Below are positions 1-11,370 of a DNA stretch of 64,000 bases, piece by piece (the first letter of the stretch is position 1; every line of letters begins with the position of its first letter). Origin of the DNA: Paulinella micropora (lineage: Eukaryota; Cercozoa; Imbricatea; Euglyphida); assembly GCA_009731375.1 (NCBI GenBank), contig BJOX01000236.1:512817-576816 (forward strand). The letters run 5' to 3'. The notes beneath the pieces were generated by a model. The model searched no databases. It saw only the letters and a list, made by a program, of their open reading frames with translations, and was not told the DNA's origin. A program made the position numbers and the translations under genes.

Positions 1-843
1 GCCCAGAAACACAAGGAACTACTGCAAACCCACCAAGCGGAACTCAACCAGCTCACGGCCAGCGTAGACTCAATCCGACTAGAGATAAACGAAACTAAGC
101 TTCGACTTAACGAGATGAAGGAAATGCAGGAACGCCACGCAAAAACACAACCACCTGCTATGTATAGTCAATGTGCAACTAACGCAACCCAGTCACTCAA
201 AAACATACATGCCAACGCAAACACCAACACACACAACTACCCACTAGAACGCAAACAGACAGAGAACCAAAAACAAAACCAACAAGACCCAACATGTGAG
301 CTTAGCATCTCAGGCATACCATACCAATCCAAAGAAAACACACTAAACATAGTGAAAGCAATGATGGATGCAAAAAACATTCCATATCAAGAGGGAGATA
401 TCACGAAATGCTTCAGAGCAAAGAGCACAAAACCCATGCGAGAGGAACCCAAACAACCACCAGCTATCATAGTGCGCTTTAGCTCAAACAACCTCAAAAC
501 GCACTTCAAAAAGCACGACCCACTCCAGCCCCTCACCCACGACACAGTAAACTGGAAAGACACACATCTTGCAAACAAAACATTCAAAATATTTATCAAT
601 GAAAGCCTCCCACCAAACACACTCATGCTTCTGAAACAGGCGATCAAGCTCAAGAAGGAACTAGTTGAGGCTACTGGCACAACCATCTACGTGTGGACAA
701 GAGACGGGGAAGTTTTCTTCAAGGACCAGACAAGGGAGCACAGGTTGATAATCAAAACAGAAGAAGACATAAGCATAATCAAAGACCTCTACATGCTCCA
801 CAAACCAAACACACAGCACAGCAAAATCCCCACAAACACCTAA
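1..843 (+). CDS. LINE ORF1 protein (partial at 5' end)
   Basis: The frame is open from base 1 to a TAA at 841-843, so the true start is upstream of the window; the ATG at 115 is only internal. The first 45 or so residues are charged and heptad-like, as expected for the coiled coil of a LINE ORF1 RNA-binding protein. The C-terminal half (from about base 290) reads as a nucleic-acid-binding module with a motif like IFINESLPPNTLMLLKQA, followed by an IYVWTRDGEVFFK-type segment. This resembles the Baculo_FP-type C-terminal domain found in ORF1 of CR1/Jockey-like elements. The expected role is to coat element RNA in the ribonucleoprotein. The stop codon touches the ORF2 start codon with no spacer. 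Confidence 0.75.
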   Translation, partial: AQKHKELLQTHQAELNQLTASVDSIRLEINETKLRLNEMKEMQERHAKTQPPAMYSQCATNATQSLKNIHANANTNTHNYPLERKQTENQKQNQQDPTCELSISGIPYQSKENTLNIVKAMMDAKNIPYQEGDITKCFRAKSTKPMREEPKQPPAIIVRFSSNNLKTHFKKHDPLQPLTHDTVNWKDTHLANKTFKIFINESLPPNTLMLLKQAIKLKKELVEATGTTIYVWTRDGEVFFKDQTREHRLIIKTEEDISIIKDLYMLHKPNTQHSKIPTNT

Positions 844-3800
844 ATGAGCTCTCAAAATAAACCCCCAAATCATCTCGTCCACCCTAACCTCCTCCCACAA
901 TCCTTCAAGCCATACCTGTCTCTCACCTCTAAAAATAACAAAAATAAAACATATAATAAGAACATAAAAAACAACAACAATAATAACAATAATAACAATA
1001 ATAATAACAACAAAAACAACAATAACGCACACAACAATACACTCACAATATATCACACCAACATCCACTCCCTCAAAGCACATTATCAAAACCTAATCAC
1101 ACACCTACAACTCCTACCATTCCAACCAGACATCATCATACTCACAGATAACTACATCAACCAATCAATCAGTAACAACGCATTCCCTATCCCTACATAC
1201 ATAGCTAAACATCACATCGACATCTCAATATATTATAAAAGCAACATGCACATCACAATAGACGACAAACAAACCATATCGGACTCATGCAAAACACCAC
1301 TAACTCTAAGAATATATAATAATAAACTTAAAAATAAACCAATACACACAATAATAGGTATGTACAGACGCCCACTCATAGACAAACAATTCACACACGC
1401 ATTACAAAATAACATAAACAGCATACTACACAAAACACCCACAAGCACAATAACACTGGTAGGCGACATTAACTACAACCTACTTGACAACATACATAAA
1501 CCACACACAGATTTTCAAAACCTAATGATACACAACAACCTCTACACTACAATAACAAAAGCAACGAGACACGACATGGTCCACACAACATCCCACACAC
1601 TCATAGACATGATAATCACCAACATTAATGCTAACATAGAATCAAACATCATAAGCCCATGCGTATCAGACCATCATCCCATATACGCAATAATACACAC
1701 CCGCACAAAAAAACCAGACACAAACAACACACCCACACTCACCAAAAGCATATATGAGAAAAACAAAGACACAATCCTAGCAAACCTCAAAACACAGTTA
1801 GAATACATCACACAAGACAACACAGAAAACAGCGACACAAACCAAAAATTTAGATACATACAAACAACAATAACAAAAGTTATAGAACACTTCGAACGAA
1901 AGCCTAAACAAAGTAATAGAAGAAAGAGCTGGTGCAACCCCATAATAAAGAGGCAAATAAGAAAAAAGCACCTACTATATAAAAAATGGAGAGATAACTC
2001 GACAGCAGAAAACAAACAAACATACAGACTACAGAAGTACAAAGTCGACAAAATAATACACAAAGCCAAAAAAGACGAAATAATGAAGACGCTAGAAGAA
2101 AATAAAAACAACCCAAAGAAACAACACAGAAAACTCAGAGAGTTAGTACCTAACAACAAACCACCGAGAGTGTCACCAACCACAATACAATACAACAACA
2201 AAACATACACAGACCCAATAGAAATAGCAAACGCACTCAACGATCATTACATAACAATAGGCAAAAAAACAAGCAACAGCATACCAACAATCGAACATAA
2301 ACAACAACAAGAAGAGAAAGCGAAAGAAAACAAACAAACATACCCAAGCTTCAAACTACATAACACAACAGAAGACATTGTAAACAAAACACTTAAAAAC
2401 ATAAACAGAGATAAAGCAGAGGACGTATATAAAATAAAACCAACACTTATAAAAGACATGCATGCCTCCCTCACACCTATACTCACCAACCTTTTCAACA
2501 AAGCCATAAACGAAAATAAATACCCAGATGCACTCAAAACAACAAAAGTAATTGAACTATACAAAGCAAGTGACACAAGCATGCCAGCCAACTACAGACC
2601 GATATCACTACTACCCATAATAGCTAAAGTGTTTGACACGATAATAAATAAACAAATAATAGACCACCTAACAAAACATAACATAATATTACACACACAA
2701 TACGCATTCCGACCTAACTCAAACACAACCATGACAATCCAAACAATAATAAACCAAATACAAAAACATAAAGACAAAGAATAATTAGTGCTAGCATTGT
2801 ATGTGGACCTCTCAAAAGCGTACGACACAGTAGAGCATTCAAAGCTACTGGACAAACTTCGGCGAAATTTTAATTTCAACGAAGAAACAGTCCAATTCTT
2901 TGCATCCTACTTCTCGAACCGCACCCAAGAGGTCCACACACAATATGGTAAATCTTACAAACGCACCATCACACACGGCATATACCACAAGGAAGCACAT
3001 TATCAACTACCTTTTTCCTACTCTATATCAATGACATAATCAATATCATACAACAAGGAACAGTATATACATATGCAGACGACACAACACTCATAATAAC
3101 ATCCAAAACTCCCACAGACCTACAACAAAAAACACAAATAGAAATAACAAAATTAATAAATTACTTCCACTCTAATAACCTAGTACCGAACCCAACAAAA
3201 ACAACATACACAATTTTTCACAAAACAAAACAAGATATCACAATAACAATAAACAACCACACCCTCGAGCAATGCAAACATGCAAAACTCCTGGGAATAA
3301 CACTACAACACAACCTTAAATATGATCAACACATCAATAACATAATCCGTAAACTCCAACCCACAATCAACTCATTGCTTTATGCTAAAAGATATCTAAA
3401 CATAAAAACAATGAAACAATTATACTACTCACACATATACCCACACCTCATACAAAACATCTCCATCTGGGGGACGCATGTCAAAAAAAATAAATACATA
3501 CAACCACTCATAAAAATACATAAAAAATAATCAGAATAATTGCAAAAACACATTACCGCGCGCACACCAAACCAATACTAAACCAACTGAAACTACTTGA
3601 CATCACCCACCTATATACACTCCGTGTATGCATAGAAAATCACCCATTCATTTACCCTAAAAAACACCTCAACAGACCACTCCACAATAACACCTTTACC
3701 CCAATCAATACCATACATTCATACAAAACGCGATACTCAACTAAAAGCAGCCTCTTTGTCAATCACAAAGACCCATATCTCACCAAGATCTTCGCTGATC

Positions 3801-3901
3801 AATGGAAATCAATCCCAAAAAATATAACAGATGAAACAAAAATAAAACCATTCAAAACAGCACTAATGACATACCTACTCAAACATCAACAAACATCATA
3901 A
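844..3901 (+). pseudogene. LINE ORF2: APE endonuclease + reverse transcriptase, broken
   Basis: The ATG at 844 follows the ORF1 TAA directly. The N-terminal part holds APE-type endonuclease motifs: an N-containing strand (IYHTNIHSLKAHY), a GDINYN segment and the terminal SDHHPI. An Asn-rich stretch at about 985-1025 comes from an AAC/AAT microsatellite inside the gene. Reverse-transcriptase motifs follow: ANYRPISLLP, the first catalytic block YVDLSKAYDTVEHSKLL at about 2800, and YADD at 3072-3083. An in-frame TAA at 2782-2784 interrupts the frame just before the first catalytic block. A frameshift near 2985 moves the YADD block to another frame, and another break occurs near 3530. The C-terminal LINE tail is still readable to about 3901. 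No RNase H domain is recognisable. Confidence 0.85.
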
Positions 3902-3924
3902 TATCTATAAATATAAACACTCGC

Positions 3925-3944
3925 AAAAAAAAAAAAAAAAAAAA
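3925..3944 (+). other. LINE poly(A) tail
   Basis: A run of 20 A closes the LINE and marks its 3' insertion junction. No AATAAA signal is evident just upstream. Confidence 0.85.
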
Positions 3945-4393
3945 TGGAACAACAAGTTTGCTCCCCTGTCTGCTACTTGAAGGAGAACTCCCCGGATCAG
4001 CCAACGTATATGGTCAACCACGCACAGCCCCAACTTCCTCCTCTCTCTTTCACTTTTTCTCACGAAAAAGAAAAGAGAGGGGGGCCGCCAGAAATAAACT
4101 ACTACACTTTTACAATAACGTATATATTCATATCATATTATAATATTATCACTACTGAATATATCTAAACATAAATATTAATATTAATAATATTAATACT
4201 AGATATATATAACACCGAGCCGCTAAATACAAATTTAATATTTTCCTTTAATACGATCAACTGAATAACTAGGTTTCCACCTTAGATAAAGGTATAACTT
4301 ACTAGCTATACTTTTCACGTGGACGTTCCCTGAGCCCGATTGTAAAATTGTTCTCTCAATAAAAGCGAAGAAGAAGAAGAAGAGAGAGAGAGC
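3945..4393. other. Gene-free spacer between the LINE and the repeat block
   Basis: This AT-rich stretch contains alternating ATATTA tracts (4120-4210) and a short purine/pyrimidine-rich part. Open frames here are short and lack coding features. No gene is supported. Confidence 0.6.
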
Positions 4394-4694
4394 AGCCTGC
4401 TTCCCTGAAAATGAAATCCGTGGCAGATGCGAAATTGTCTGTTTCCCTGAAAATGAAATCCGTGGCAGATGCACAATCGTATTGATTTTTTTTTTTTTTA
4501 TAAACAGCCTACCTTTTACTTTTATTTTTTCTGAAGACATATAAAGGAATTTCTTTATTTTGCTATCAAAAATTTTTCTTTTGTTTTGAGGCTTAGTATT
4601 GATTTGCGGGGAAATGAATAGGAAGCGACAATGAAATTTATGAGGTCGTTTTGAGGTACGAAAAACGACCCTTGTAAATTTCATATTATACTAC
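4394..4694 (+). repeat. Left copy of the Polinton-flanking block (direct repeat)
   Basis: This 301-bp block recurs at 26182-26535 in the same orientation, with small indels. It begins agcctgcttccctg, then contains two tandem copies of a unit of about 31 bp (starting tttccctgaaaatgaaat) some 41 bp apart. It ends with an imperfect inverted repeat at about 4631-4683 that would fold into a hairpin (arms tgaaattta and taaatttca around gtcgttttg/aaaaacgac). An open frame across it on the minus strand has no coding signature. A short interspersed element or a displaced terminal segment of the Polinton are both possible. Confidence 0.75.
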
Positions 4695-4719
4695 TTTCTC
4701 CTCTTTTTATATATAACTC

Positions 4720-4783
4720 TCTCTCTCTCTCTCTACCTCTCTCTATCTCTCTCTCTCTCTCTCCCTATTTCTCTCTCTCTCTC

Positions 4784-4876
<93 letters not shown>

Positions 4877-5119
4877 NNNNNNNNNNNNNNNNNNNNNNNN
4901 NNNNNNNNNNNNNNNNNNNNNNNNNNNNNNNNNNNNNNNNNNNNNNNNNNNNNNNNNNNNNNNNNNNNNNNNNNNNNNNNNNNNNNNNNNNNNNNNNNNN
5001 NNNNNNNNNNNNNNNNNNNNNNNNNNNNNNNNNNNNNNNNNNNNNNNNNNNNNNNNNNNNNNNNNNNNNNNNNNNNNNNNNNNNNNNNNNNNNNNNNNNN
5101 NNNNNNNNNNNNNNNNNNN

Positions 5120-5200
<81 letters not shown>

Positions 5201-5419
5201 ACTCTGTCTCTGTCTCTCTCTATACACCTCTCTCTCTCTCTCTCTGTCTTCTCTCTCTCTCTCCACCTTTCTCTTTCTATCTCTCTCTCTCTCTCTCTGT
5301 GTCTCTGTCTCTCTCTGTCTCTGTCTCTCTCTACAGCTCTCTCTCTCTCTCTTCCTCTCTCTTTCTCTCACTCTCTCTCTCTCTCTCTTTCTTTCTCCAC
5401 CTCTCTCTTTCTATCTCTC

Positions 5420-5458
<39 letters not shown>

Positions 5459-5550
5459 ATATATATATATACATATATATATACATCTCTCTCTATCTAT
5501 CTATCTCTCTCTCTCGCTCTCTCTCTCTCTCTGTCTCTCTCTCTCACTCA

Positions 5551-5586
<36 letters not shown>

Positions 5587-5620
5587 TTCTCTACACATCT
5601 CTCTCTCTCTCTATCTCTCT
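4720..5620. repeat. (CT)n microsatellite, interrupted by an assembly gap
   Basis: Almost pure CT dinucleotide repeats, with minor TATA and GT interruptions near 5455-5490, separate the left block from the left inverted repeat of the Polinton. The array contains the 243-N gap. The Arg/Glu and Leu/Ser open frames through it are artefacts of the repeat. Confidence 0.95.
4877..5119. other. Assembly gap (243 N)
   Basis: A run of N inside the CT microsatellite. The true length and content of the left flank of the Polinton are therefore unknown. Confidence 0.99.
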
Positions 5621-5703
5621 GGCTAGTAGCGAAAATACCACCATCCACCTGTAAATCCAGTATGACCTTAGCCTTCTTTTCTCGCTTTGAAGTTCTTATA
5701 TTA
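5621..5703 (+). repeat. Left terminal inverted repeat of the Polinton
   Basis: Positions 5621-5703 match the reverse complement of 26103-26185 with about three mismatches by eye; both start ggctagtagcgaaaat at the outer end. On the right, the repeat is the 3' end of the integrase gene plus its trailer. On the left, the same sequence is non-coding, as is usual when a TIR overlaps a terminal gene. Similarity stops abruptly at the CT microsatellite. Confidence 0.85.
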
Positions 5704-5809
5704 TTTTTGTTATTGAAATTTTAATACCTACACTACAATAGCAGTTATCACTTCTATTACATCTTCGGCATTTGTAAGTATTTTTAGGATATATAATAGG
5801 TTTTAACAT
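5696..5809 (-). CDS. Tiny zinc-ribbon-like protein
   Basis: A 37-codon frame from an ATG at 5809 encodes a CRRC...CYC pattern typical of zinc-binding knuckles. Its start overlaps the stop of the upstream 54-residue frame, a compact arrangement common in these viruses. It is too short for confident calling, and its distal end runs into the inverted repeat. The function is unknown. Confidence 0.3.
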   Translation of the reverse strand: MLKPIIYPKNTYKCRRCNRSDNCYCSVGIKISITKII

Positions 5810-5967
5810 TTTAATACTAAAATACCTAAGATTTCGTTTATAAGTTCTTTAGATATATTCGGGTTGGTGCTTCTTATTGTATATGAGTATAAACAACTAA
5901 AACTACAAACATCTATTTTTTCTACTTTTATTTTTGCTAACTTATCGCAGTAAATACAAAAAGACAT
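5803..5967 (-). CDS. Small cysteine-containing protein, 54 residues
   Basis: The frame from ATG 5967 to TAA 5803 begins MSFCIYCDKLAKIKVEK and has a second CSFSC pair, giving two CxxC/CxxxC half-sites for one zinc ion. Small zinc-binding proteins of this type are common near Polinton termini, but no family is recognised. It could be a protein-interaction or transcription factor-like finger; this is inference. Confidence 0.4.
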   Translation of the reverse strand: MSFCIYCDKLAKIKVEKIDVCSFSCLYSYTIRSTNPNISKELINEILGILVLKC

Positions 5968-6277
5968 TTTATATAAACAATATAAAATTTTCCATCAGTA
6001 AAAAATTATCTAAAACATAGACAAAAAACAGAAGAAAGCGGAATATGTAAAGGAAAGAAGAAAGCAGAAATATACCTGTAGGTGGTAAGGTAATAGGGAT
6101 ATAGGGAAAATACACACACGAGAAATCAGACTTTCATAGAGATTTTTCGCTGAGAAAGAAGAGATTACGATAGGACATAAGGTTATTCGTATAATTCGTA
6201 GAAATGACGACATAGAAAGATATTATAAAAATAAAATGTAAAACTATTTAAAGAAAAAATATTATTACTTATATAAT
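5968..6277 (+). other. Decayed coding remnant upstream of the 6278 gene
   Basis: Several short stretches on the plus strand look coding in codon use, for example one ending in RNDDIERYYKNKM just before 6245, but they are cut by stops in each frame. On the minus strand a 67-residue frame (6010-6213) is hydrophobic and looks like an antisense shadow. No gene is called. Confidence 0.35.
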
Positions 6278-6913
6278 ATGCAGAGTCAAAGAACTAAGAA
6301 AATTAAGTGTGAAAAAAATTTAAATAAAATCTTTAGAAACAAAATAAAGGAACTTAAATATGAAGGTGAAATCAGACGAGTTCATAATATAGGAGATGTG
6401 AAGGACGAAACAACAGAAATTTTATATTACTCATTGAAACGTGAACATAATGTATTTATGAAAAAAAATTCGTGTTTAGCACTTCTAAAAACAACCGCCA
6501 AGAAATCGTTTCAATTGATTTTATTTCAAAAGCAATATTACACCAATTGAAAGAAAACATTAACAAAGAAGACAATTATAATTGTAATGTCGGTATGGAG
6601 AAGACTTCAGTATTACGAGGTTGTTTTAAGTGTAATTACAAAACTTGTTTTCCTTGTCATTTTGAAAACAAAATAGAATGTCATATATGTAAAAATACAA
6701 GCACCCCAAATGTAAAGTTTTTTGAAAGATAATTAAAAAAGTTTAGAGAATTTAATTAAAGTTAAAAGTGCTTTTCATATTTCGCATGCTTGGTTTTCAT
6801 ATTGTATGAATAATTCAAAAAATACTCATTTTATGAAAATATATTTAAATAAACTTTTTACAACCGCCTTATTTTATGGTGTAGAATATGATGATATAAT
6901 ATGTTGTATTTAA
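6278..6913 (+). pseudogene. Cys-rich hypothetical protein of the Polinton, frameshifted
   Basis: The first 60 or so codons from ATG 6278 are Lys/Arg rich. A frameshift near 6470 moves the reading into the frame that runs to 6732, which holds a zinc-binding cluster (GCFKCNYKTCFPCHF, then CHIC). A further break near 6735 leads to a third segment readable to a TAA at 6911-6913. The three pieces are consistent in composition and spacing with one ancestral protein of about 200 residues. The family is not recognised; a RING- or treble-clef-like finger is possible. Confidence 0.55.
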
Positions 6914-6960
6914 AAATGTAAAATCATTTAAAGAAATAAATTATATTACTAATAATATAT

Positions 6961-7140
6961 ACAATCGGTAGACACAAGTTATATCTAACATCAGAGGCTA
7001 AGCGAAAGGCTAATAACGATAAAGCACTAGCATATTATTATAGGAAAAAAGACGAAATAAATCAAAGAAGAAAAGAACAACTCATAGAGCGAAATAGAAA
7101 ACTTAAGGAATATGAAGAAATGAAGGCGAGAGGAGCATAA
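6961..7140 (+). pseudogene. Short basic helical protein, start codon lost
   Basis: The frame up to TAA 7138-7140 is open for about 60 codons. It is very rich in Lys, Arg, Glu and Asn (KRKANNDKALAYYYRKKDE) and strongly helical. No ATG occurs after the preceding in-frame stop (6937-6939), so the start appears to have been lost. Similar short basic segments occur in many nucleocytoplasmic-type and Polinton-like viruses; the function is unknown. Confidence 0.45.
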
Positions 7141-7289
7141 AACAAAAACAAATAAAAAACAAAATTATTTTTATAATAAATAAAATGAATTTCTTGTTAA
7201 AGGTAAGACAATTTATATTATAAAAAGGTAAAACAATTTAATTTATTTTTCAATATTTTATATTTCCCAATAATATAAAAGTAATATAC
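7141..7289. other. Intergenic A/T-rich leader of the DNA polymerase gene
   Basis: No coding feature. The sequence is AT rich and ends just before the polymerase ATG at 7290, so it is the likely promoter region. Confidence 0.4.
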
Positions 7290-10200
7290 ATGCCACCACC
7301 ATTACCAACATCATCAAGACCAGACAAAAATGTGATTGATTTGTTGAAGGCTAAGGCTCGCAACAAGGTTAAGGTTGCAGAACTATTAGCATCTAAACAG
7401 AAACTTAAAGAGACTAAAACAAGAGAAAACAAAAAGGAATTCAAAGTAGTAGAGTTGAAATCTAGACGAGACAATAGATTAAACTCTCTTACATATGAGA
7501 AGCAAGGATTAAACATAAACTTTTATGCTACTGACACATTAGAGCGAGAGGTTCTACTTCCTATACTATTAGATGCTAAAAGAAATGGGATGACAGGAAA
7601 TGCAGATGTTCATATTACTATTACCTATATAACAGATCACGAAGAATTAAATAGATATTATAAAAAGAAAACATTTAATTCTTTTCAAATAAAAAACTAT
7701 GATGATTTTATTGAAATACTGAATGAGTTCAACATAAGCAATATCGAAGCATCAGGATTAGGTTATGACCGGATTATTGAATATACTAAGGTAGTAGTAA
7801 TTCAAGAAAACGGAGGCGGATGCTATGAGAGAAAATACAAAAGCAAACAAACGAAATATGAGGAAAGTATATTAATATCTCCCGCTAGCAAAAACAATAA
7901 TTGTTTATTCTTCCTTTATAAAGACATTCTTAATATGCCAGTCATTAACAGAAAAAGATGTAAAGATATTAGAAAACAATTCAATCTTTCTAACGATTGC
8001 CCAATTCCATTTTCTACCGCCGTAAAAATCCTTAATGCTTTGATAAAGGAATGGAAGACATACGAAATAACAAATTCCCTAACAAAAGAGACAATAAGCA
8101 CAAACGAAATAGGAGAAGAAGCGGATGTTATGATTTACTTAGAGAATAATCATTATTTCGGATTAATTGAAAGATGTAAAAAGAAATGTGAAAAATGCTT
8201 AACTAAGTATTTTACTAAACATACTTGTAATCCAAAAGTTATTAATTATGCTAATAGAGAAATATTAAAGAATTGTACATTTAATAACGAAGTCTCATAA
8301 AGAAAAATATAATAACAAAGATGAAATACTTCATTACGACTTAGAAACTTGGAGAAACAAAACGATTTCCGAAGGCTTTATTATATAGTAGGATATACTC
8401 AGGGAACGGAAGGATTTAAATATTATGATGGTATAGATTGTATTTCTAATTTTCTTGATTTAATCTTAGAGAGAGGAAGAAAATTAGCAATGGAATGGGC
8501 TAACAAACAACCACATAATCCAGTCAAGAAAGTAGCAGGAGCAAGAAAGAAAAAGAAGAAAGATGAAGAACACCCATTTTATATGTGAATGCTTTTAACG
8601 GGGCGAACTTTGACCACTACTTTATTAAACAGGAATTAATAAGAAGAGGTATTAAACCAAAATCACATATGATTAATAACGGGTCAATAATCTCTTTACA
8701 ATTTGAAAATATTAAAATGTAGGATATGTGTAAGCATACTCAGGGGACATTAAAAGAAAACGTAGAAAATATGAAATGTAAAACTCTTAAAGGATAGTTT
8801 GACCACGACAAGGCATCTACTTGGGAAACAATGAGTGAAGAATTAAGAAATAAGTGTCTCGAATATTTGAAGTGTGATGTTATGGGGTTAAAAGAGTTAT
8901 ATGACAAAATAAACACAGAGATATTTGAAAAACACTCGGTGAATTTAACTTCATACATTTCAACTTCAAGCCTCGCTTTCAATATCTGGAAGAAAATGAT
9001 TGATGGTAAGCACGATGTAAGACTTCCAACTATCGAACAAGAGAAGGCATTTAGAAAAGCGGTTATCGGAGCAAGAACATATCCAAGCACAAAAAGATTT
9101 ATTTCAAAACAATATAAGGACTACTTAGCAGGGAAAATCACATTTGATGAATTAACCGATTATTTAGTTGATGCGGATGTCGTATCTTTATACCCAACAG
9201 CGATGCTTAATTTATTTATGGTTGGAGAAATTAAGCAGGCTATCGCACCATTTGATTATAATAATCTTCCTCTCGGTATTTACAATGTTGATTATATCTC
9301 ACCAAAAGATATATTACATTCAAGAATAGGACAGAGAAATAAAATGGGTTCAATAAAGTGAAATTTAGCTGATATGAAAGACCAATGGCTTACAAGTGTT
9401 GATATCGAAGATATGATTAAGGAAGGCTACCATATAACAATTCATAAAGGATACTATACAGAAATGCAGAACCAGTATTCAAAGAATATATAAGAAATGT
9501 TTAAGGCGAAAGAGAATAGCGAAAAAGGCACACCTCAATATTTATTTAGCCAAACTATTTATGAATTCGTTATACGGAAAGATGATACAACAACCTATCC
9601 CAACAGAAGCAGAATATATTAAATCGAATGAGAAGTATTGGAAATTTTGGACGAAAAATTATATATCAGATGTGTTGAATTCAAATATAAAGACGGAAAC
9701 AAACTATGGCGTCTATCTGGAATTCCTAGAAAGGAAATAATCGAAGAGAGCATAACCAAACCTTCTCACTACGGGGCTTTCATTCTAGCATATAGCAGGC
9801 GAATTATGTATAACTACATAAAAGATGCTAATCCAAATAAAGACATAGAGGCTGATTTCTATTACACCGATACCGATAGTCTAGTGTTGCATGCTATGTT
9901 CGCCAAACTAATCAAAAGACTTGGCGATAAATCTCTTGGTGGAATAACAGATGACTTAGGAGATTGTTGTAAGATAATAAGAGGAATATGGATCGCTCCT
10001 AAATTGTATATGTTAGAATTTACACCGAATGAAGCCTTTCTCCCTTACCTTACTAAGAACGACTTGAAACATAAAGACAAAGGATTTCATATAATTGAAT
10101 GCTACGAAAACGAAGGAGTAAAAAAGAGATACTACCATCTCAGAGGTAAGGGGTTGAATTCAAAAGGGTTAAATCCAGAAGCATATGAAAAGATTGATTT

Positions 10201-10402
10201 AGGTGAAAGCATTGAAAATGTTAGAGATTTTCAAATGAAGAAAATTCATTTATCACGAAATAGCAAACAGCAAAACATTAACCATTTCAGCATAGTTCAT
10301 ACTACAAACATAAAAAAGAAAGTTAATGAGAATAAATGGTGCGGTCGTGAGTTTATCAACAAAAATGATAGTATCCCTCACGGATATCAAATCAGATCTT
10401 AA
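7290..10402 (+). pseudogene. Protein-primed DNA polymerase B (pPolB), multiply broken
   Basis: This enzyme would replicate the linear element from its ends using a protein primer. The N-terminal 336 codons (7290-8300) are intact and Lys rich, with a CX2C...C pair near the end. Exonuclease motifs follow in shifted frames: DLE at about 8339, NGANFD at about 8597-8614 and YLKCD at about 8863. Polymerase motif A, DADVVSLYP, lies at about 9170-9196 and motif C, YTDTDS, at 9863-9880. Frameshifts or stops occur near 8300, 8345, 8590, 8720, 8797, 9358, 9490 and 9620. About 1,000 codons is a normal length for Polinton pPolB. The exonuclease and polymerase motifs are individually preserved, so decay is relatively recent. 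Confidence 0.9.
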
Positions 10403-10415
10403 ATATTAAATATAA

Positions 10416-10430
10416 ACAAACGAAGTTTGT
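10416..10430. terminator. GAA-loop hairpin after the polymerase gene
   Basis: A perfect 6-bp stem, acaaac-gaa-gtttgt, lies 14 nt after the polymerase stop and is followed within 30 nt by a T8 run. The identical 15-mer recurs at 18832-18846, again in an intergenic spacer. A 3'-end processing or termination signal is plausible. Confidence 0.4.
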
Positions 10431-10508
10431 GTTACAGCAAAAATCGCTCGCTATTTTTTTTATAATTAATTTTCTTCCATAAAATTTTTTATCAGTCTAT
10501 ATAGACCA

Positions 10509-10851
10509 ATGACCACCCTTACCAGACTATGCGAAAAATTTGAACAACTTTCGAGAAGAATAAGGAATTCTTTTCAGTAAAAGATGTACAAAAGATGATG
10601 ATGAAATTAAGGCAATTGAAAAAAGTAGAGAAGGGAAGCCGAAGGATATTTTTCCATTTGGTAAATATCGAGGGAAGAAAGTTTCAGACATCGCTTTAAT
10701 CGATAAGCCATATCTTGAATGGGTTATGAAACAGCCGTGGTTCGAGAAATTTACAGACATTAAAAGTGAAGTAAAAAAATATTATAAAATAATAATAGTA
10801 ATATTATATATCAATGACAGACCTGAACACCAAACAGGACTACTTGAATGA
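10509..10851 (+). pseudogene. Small protein with an FGKYRGK...YLEWV motif (ExoX C-terminal/DUF3820-like), frameshifted
   Basis: ATG 10509 opens a short basic frame that stops at about 10580. The adjacent frame then carries FPFGKYRGKKVSDI followed by PYLEWVMKQPWF, a signature of the small domain found at the C terminus of exonuclease X-like proteins and in DUF3820 proteins. The domain is thought to be a DNA-associated accessory fold. One frameshift near 10575 separates the halves. The second frame now runs on to a stop at 10849-10851, past the start of the next gene, so the original stop may also be lost. Confidence 0.5.
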
Positions 10852-11233
10852 AATTGAAAAATGGAACATTGACAGCGAAATAAAAAAGCCGACAATTAAA
10901 TGGACTAAGCCTGACATTGTATCTTTCTATGAGCAATACAAACCCCATGATATGGCGGATAATGTAGAAGTCATTCTTCCTTCGACCGCGACATTACAAA
11001 AAATAATAAATGACGAGCAAAGCACTACTTTTAAGGAAACCGATTTGAAAGAGACAGGTATCACTGAAATTAAAGGAAATGTTGGTGAAGATATAGCGAA
11101 TGCTACAGACGAAGGATGTATAGCGAATGCTACAGACGAAGGATGTACAGCAAAGAATGTGAACGAAGCCACTTGTGCGAGCGATGTTATTCGTATTGTA
11201 AAAAAAAGATACCAAAAAAATAAAGTAAAATAA
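10814..11233 (+). CDS. Hypothetical acidic protein with an IANATDEGC repeat
   Basis: An intact 139-codon frame from ATG 10814 to TAA 11231-11233. The first half is a charged helical segment; then comes a repeat region in which the 27-bp unit encoding IANATDEGC occurs twice in tandem at about 11094-11147. The C terminus is basic (KKRYQKNKVK). The composition suggests a small soluble, possibly DNA-associated protein. No family is recognised. Confidence 0.55.
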   Translation: MTDLNTKQDYLNEIEKWNIDSEIKKPTIKWTKPDIVSFYEQYKPHDMADNVEVILPSTATLQKIINDEQSTTFKETDLKETGITEIKGNVGEDIANATDEGCIANATDEGCTAKNVNEATCASDVIRIVKKRYQKNKVK

Positions 11234-11370
11234 GACAAATAAATCTTTTTTCTACAAGTGATTTAGTTCATTATGACATCTAATAACCCATTTTAAATGA
11301 TATGTAGAATGTTTATGTCTTTTTCTATGTTGATAGACAATCTTTCTTCCACAAAGGCATTCAACTTTTT
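11234..11370. other. Intergenic spacer between convergent genes
   Basis: AT-rich sequence between the plus-strand gene ending at 11233 and the minus-strand GIY-YIG remnant. No coding feature or strong hairpin was seen. Confidence 0.4.

Larger units (their letters stand above)
1..3944 (+). mobile_element. Non-LTR retrotransposon (LINE), 5' part outside the window
   Basis: The element has two ORFs in LINE order, APE endonuclease then reverse transcriptase in ORF2, and a terminal poly(A), the hallmark of target-primed reverse transcription. The ORF2 organisation and the Baculo-FP-like ORF1 suggest the CR1/Jockey group; the exact clade is not resolved. The coding strand is strongly A/C rich with Asn, Thr and Lys codons. 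Breaks in ORF2 show that this copy is inactive. The 5' end lies before position 1, so a 5' target duplication cannot be read. Confidence 0.9.

Noticed and set aside
844-2879. Minus-strand hydrophobic frames across LINE ORF2
   Set aside because: They are antisense shadows of an A/C-rich coding strand.
4235-4684. 149-codon minus-strand frame over the flanking block
   Set aside because: It is not conserved as a frame in the right copy, which has indels, and shows repeated peptides from the tandem 31-mers.
4733-5724. RE-rich and LS-rich frames
   Set aside because: They are the CT microsatellite read on either strand, partly through N.
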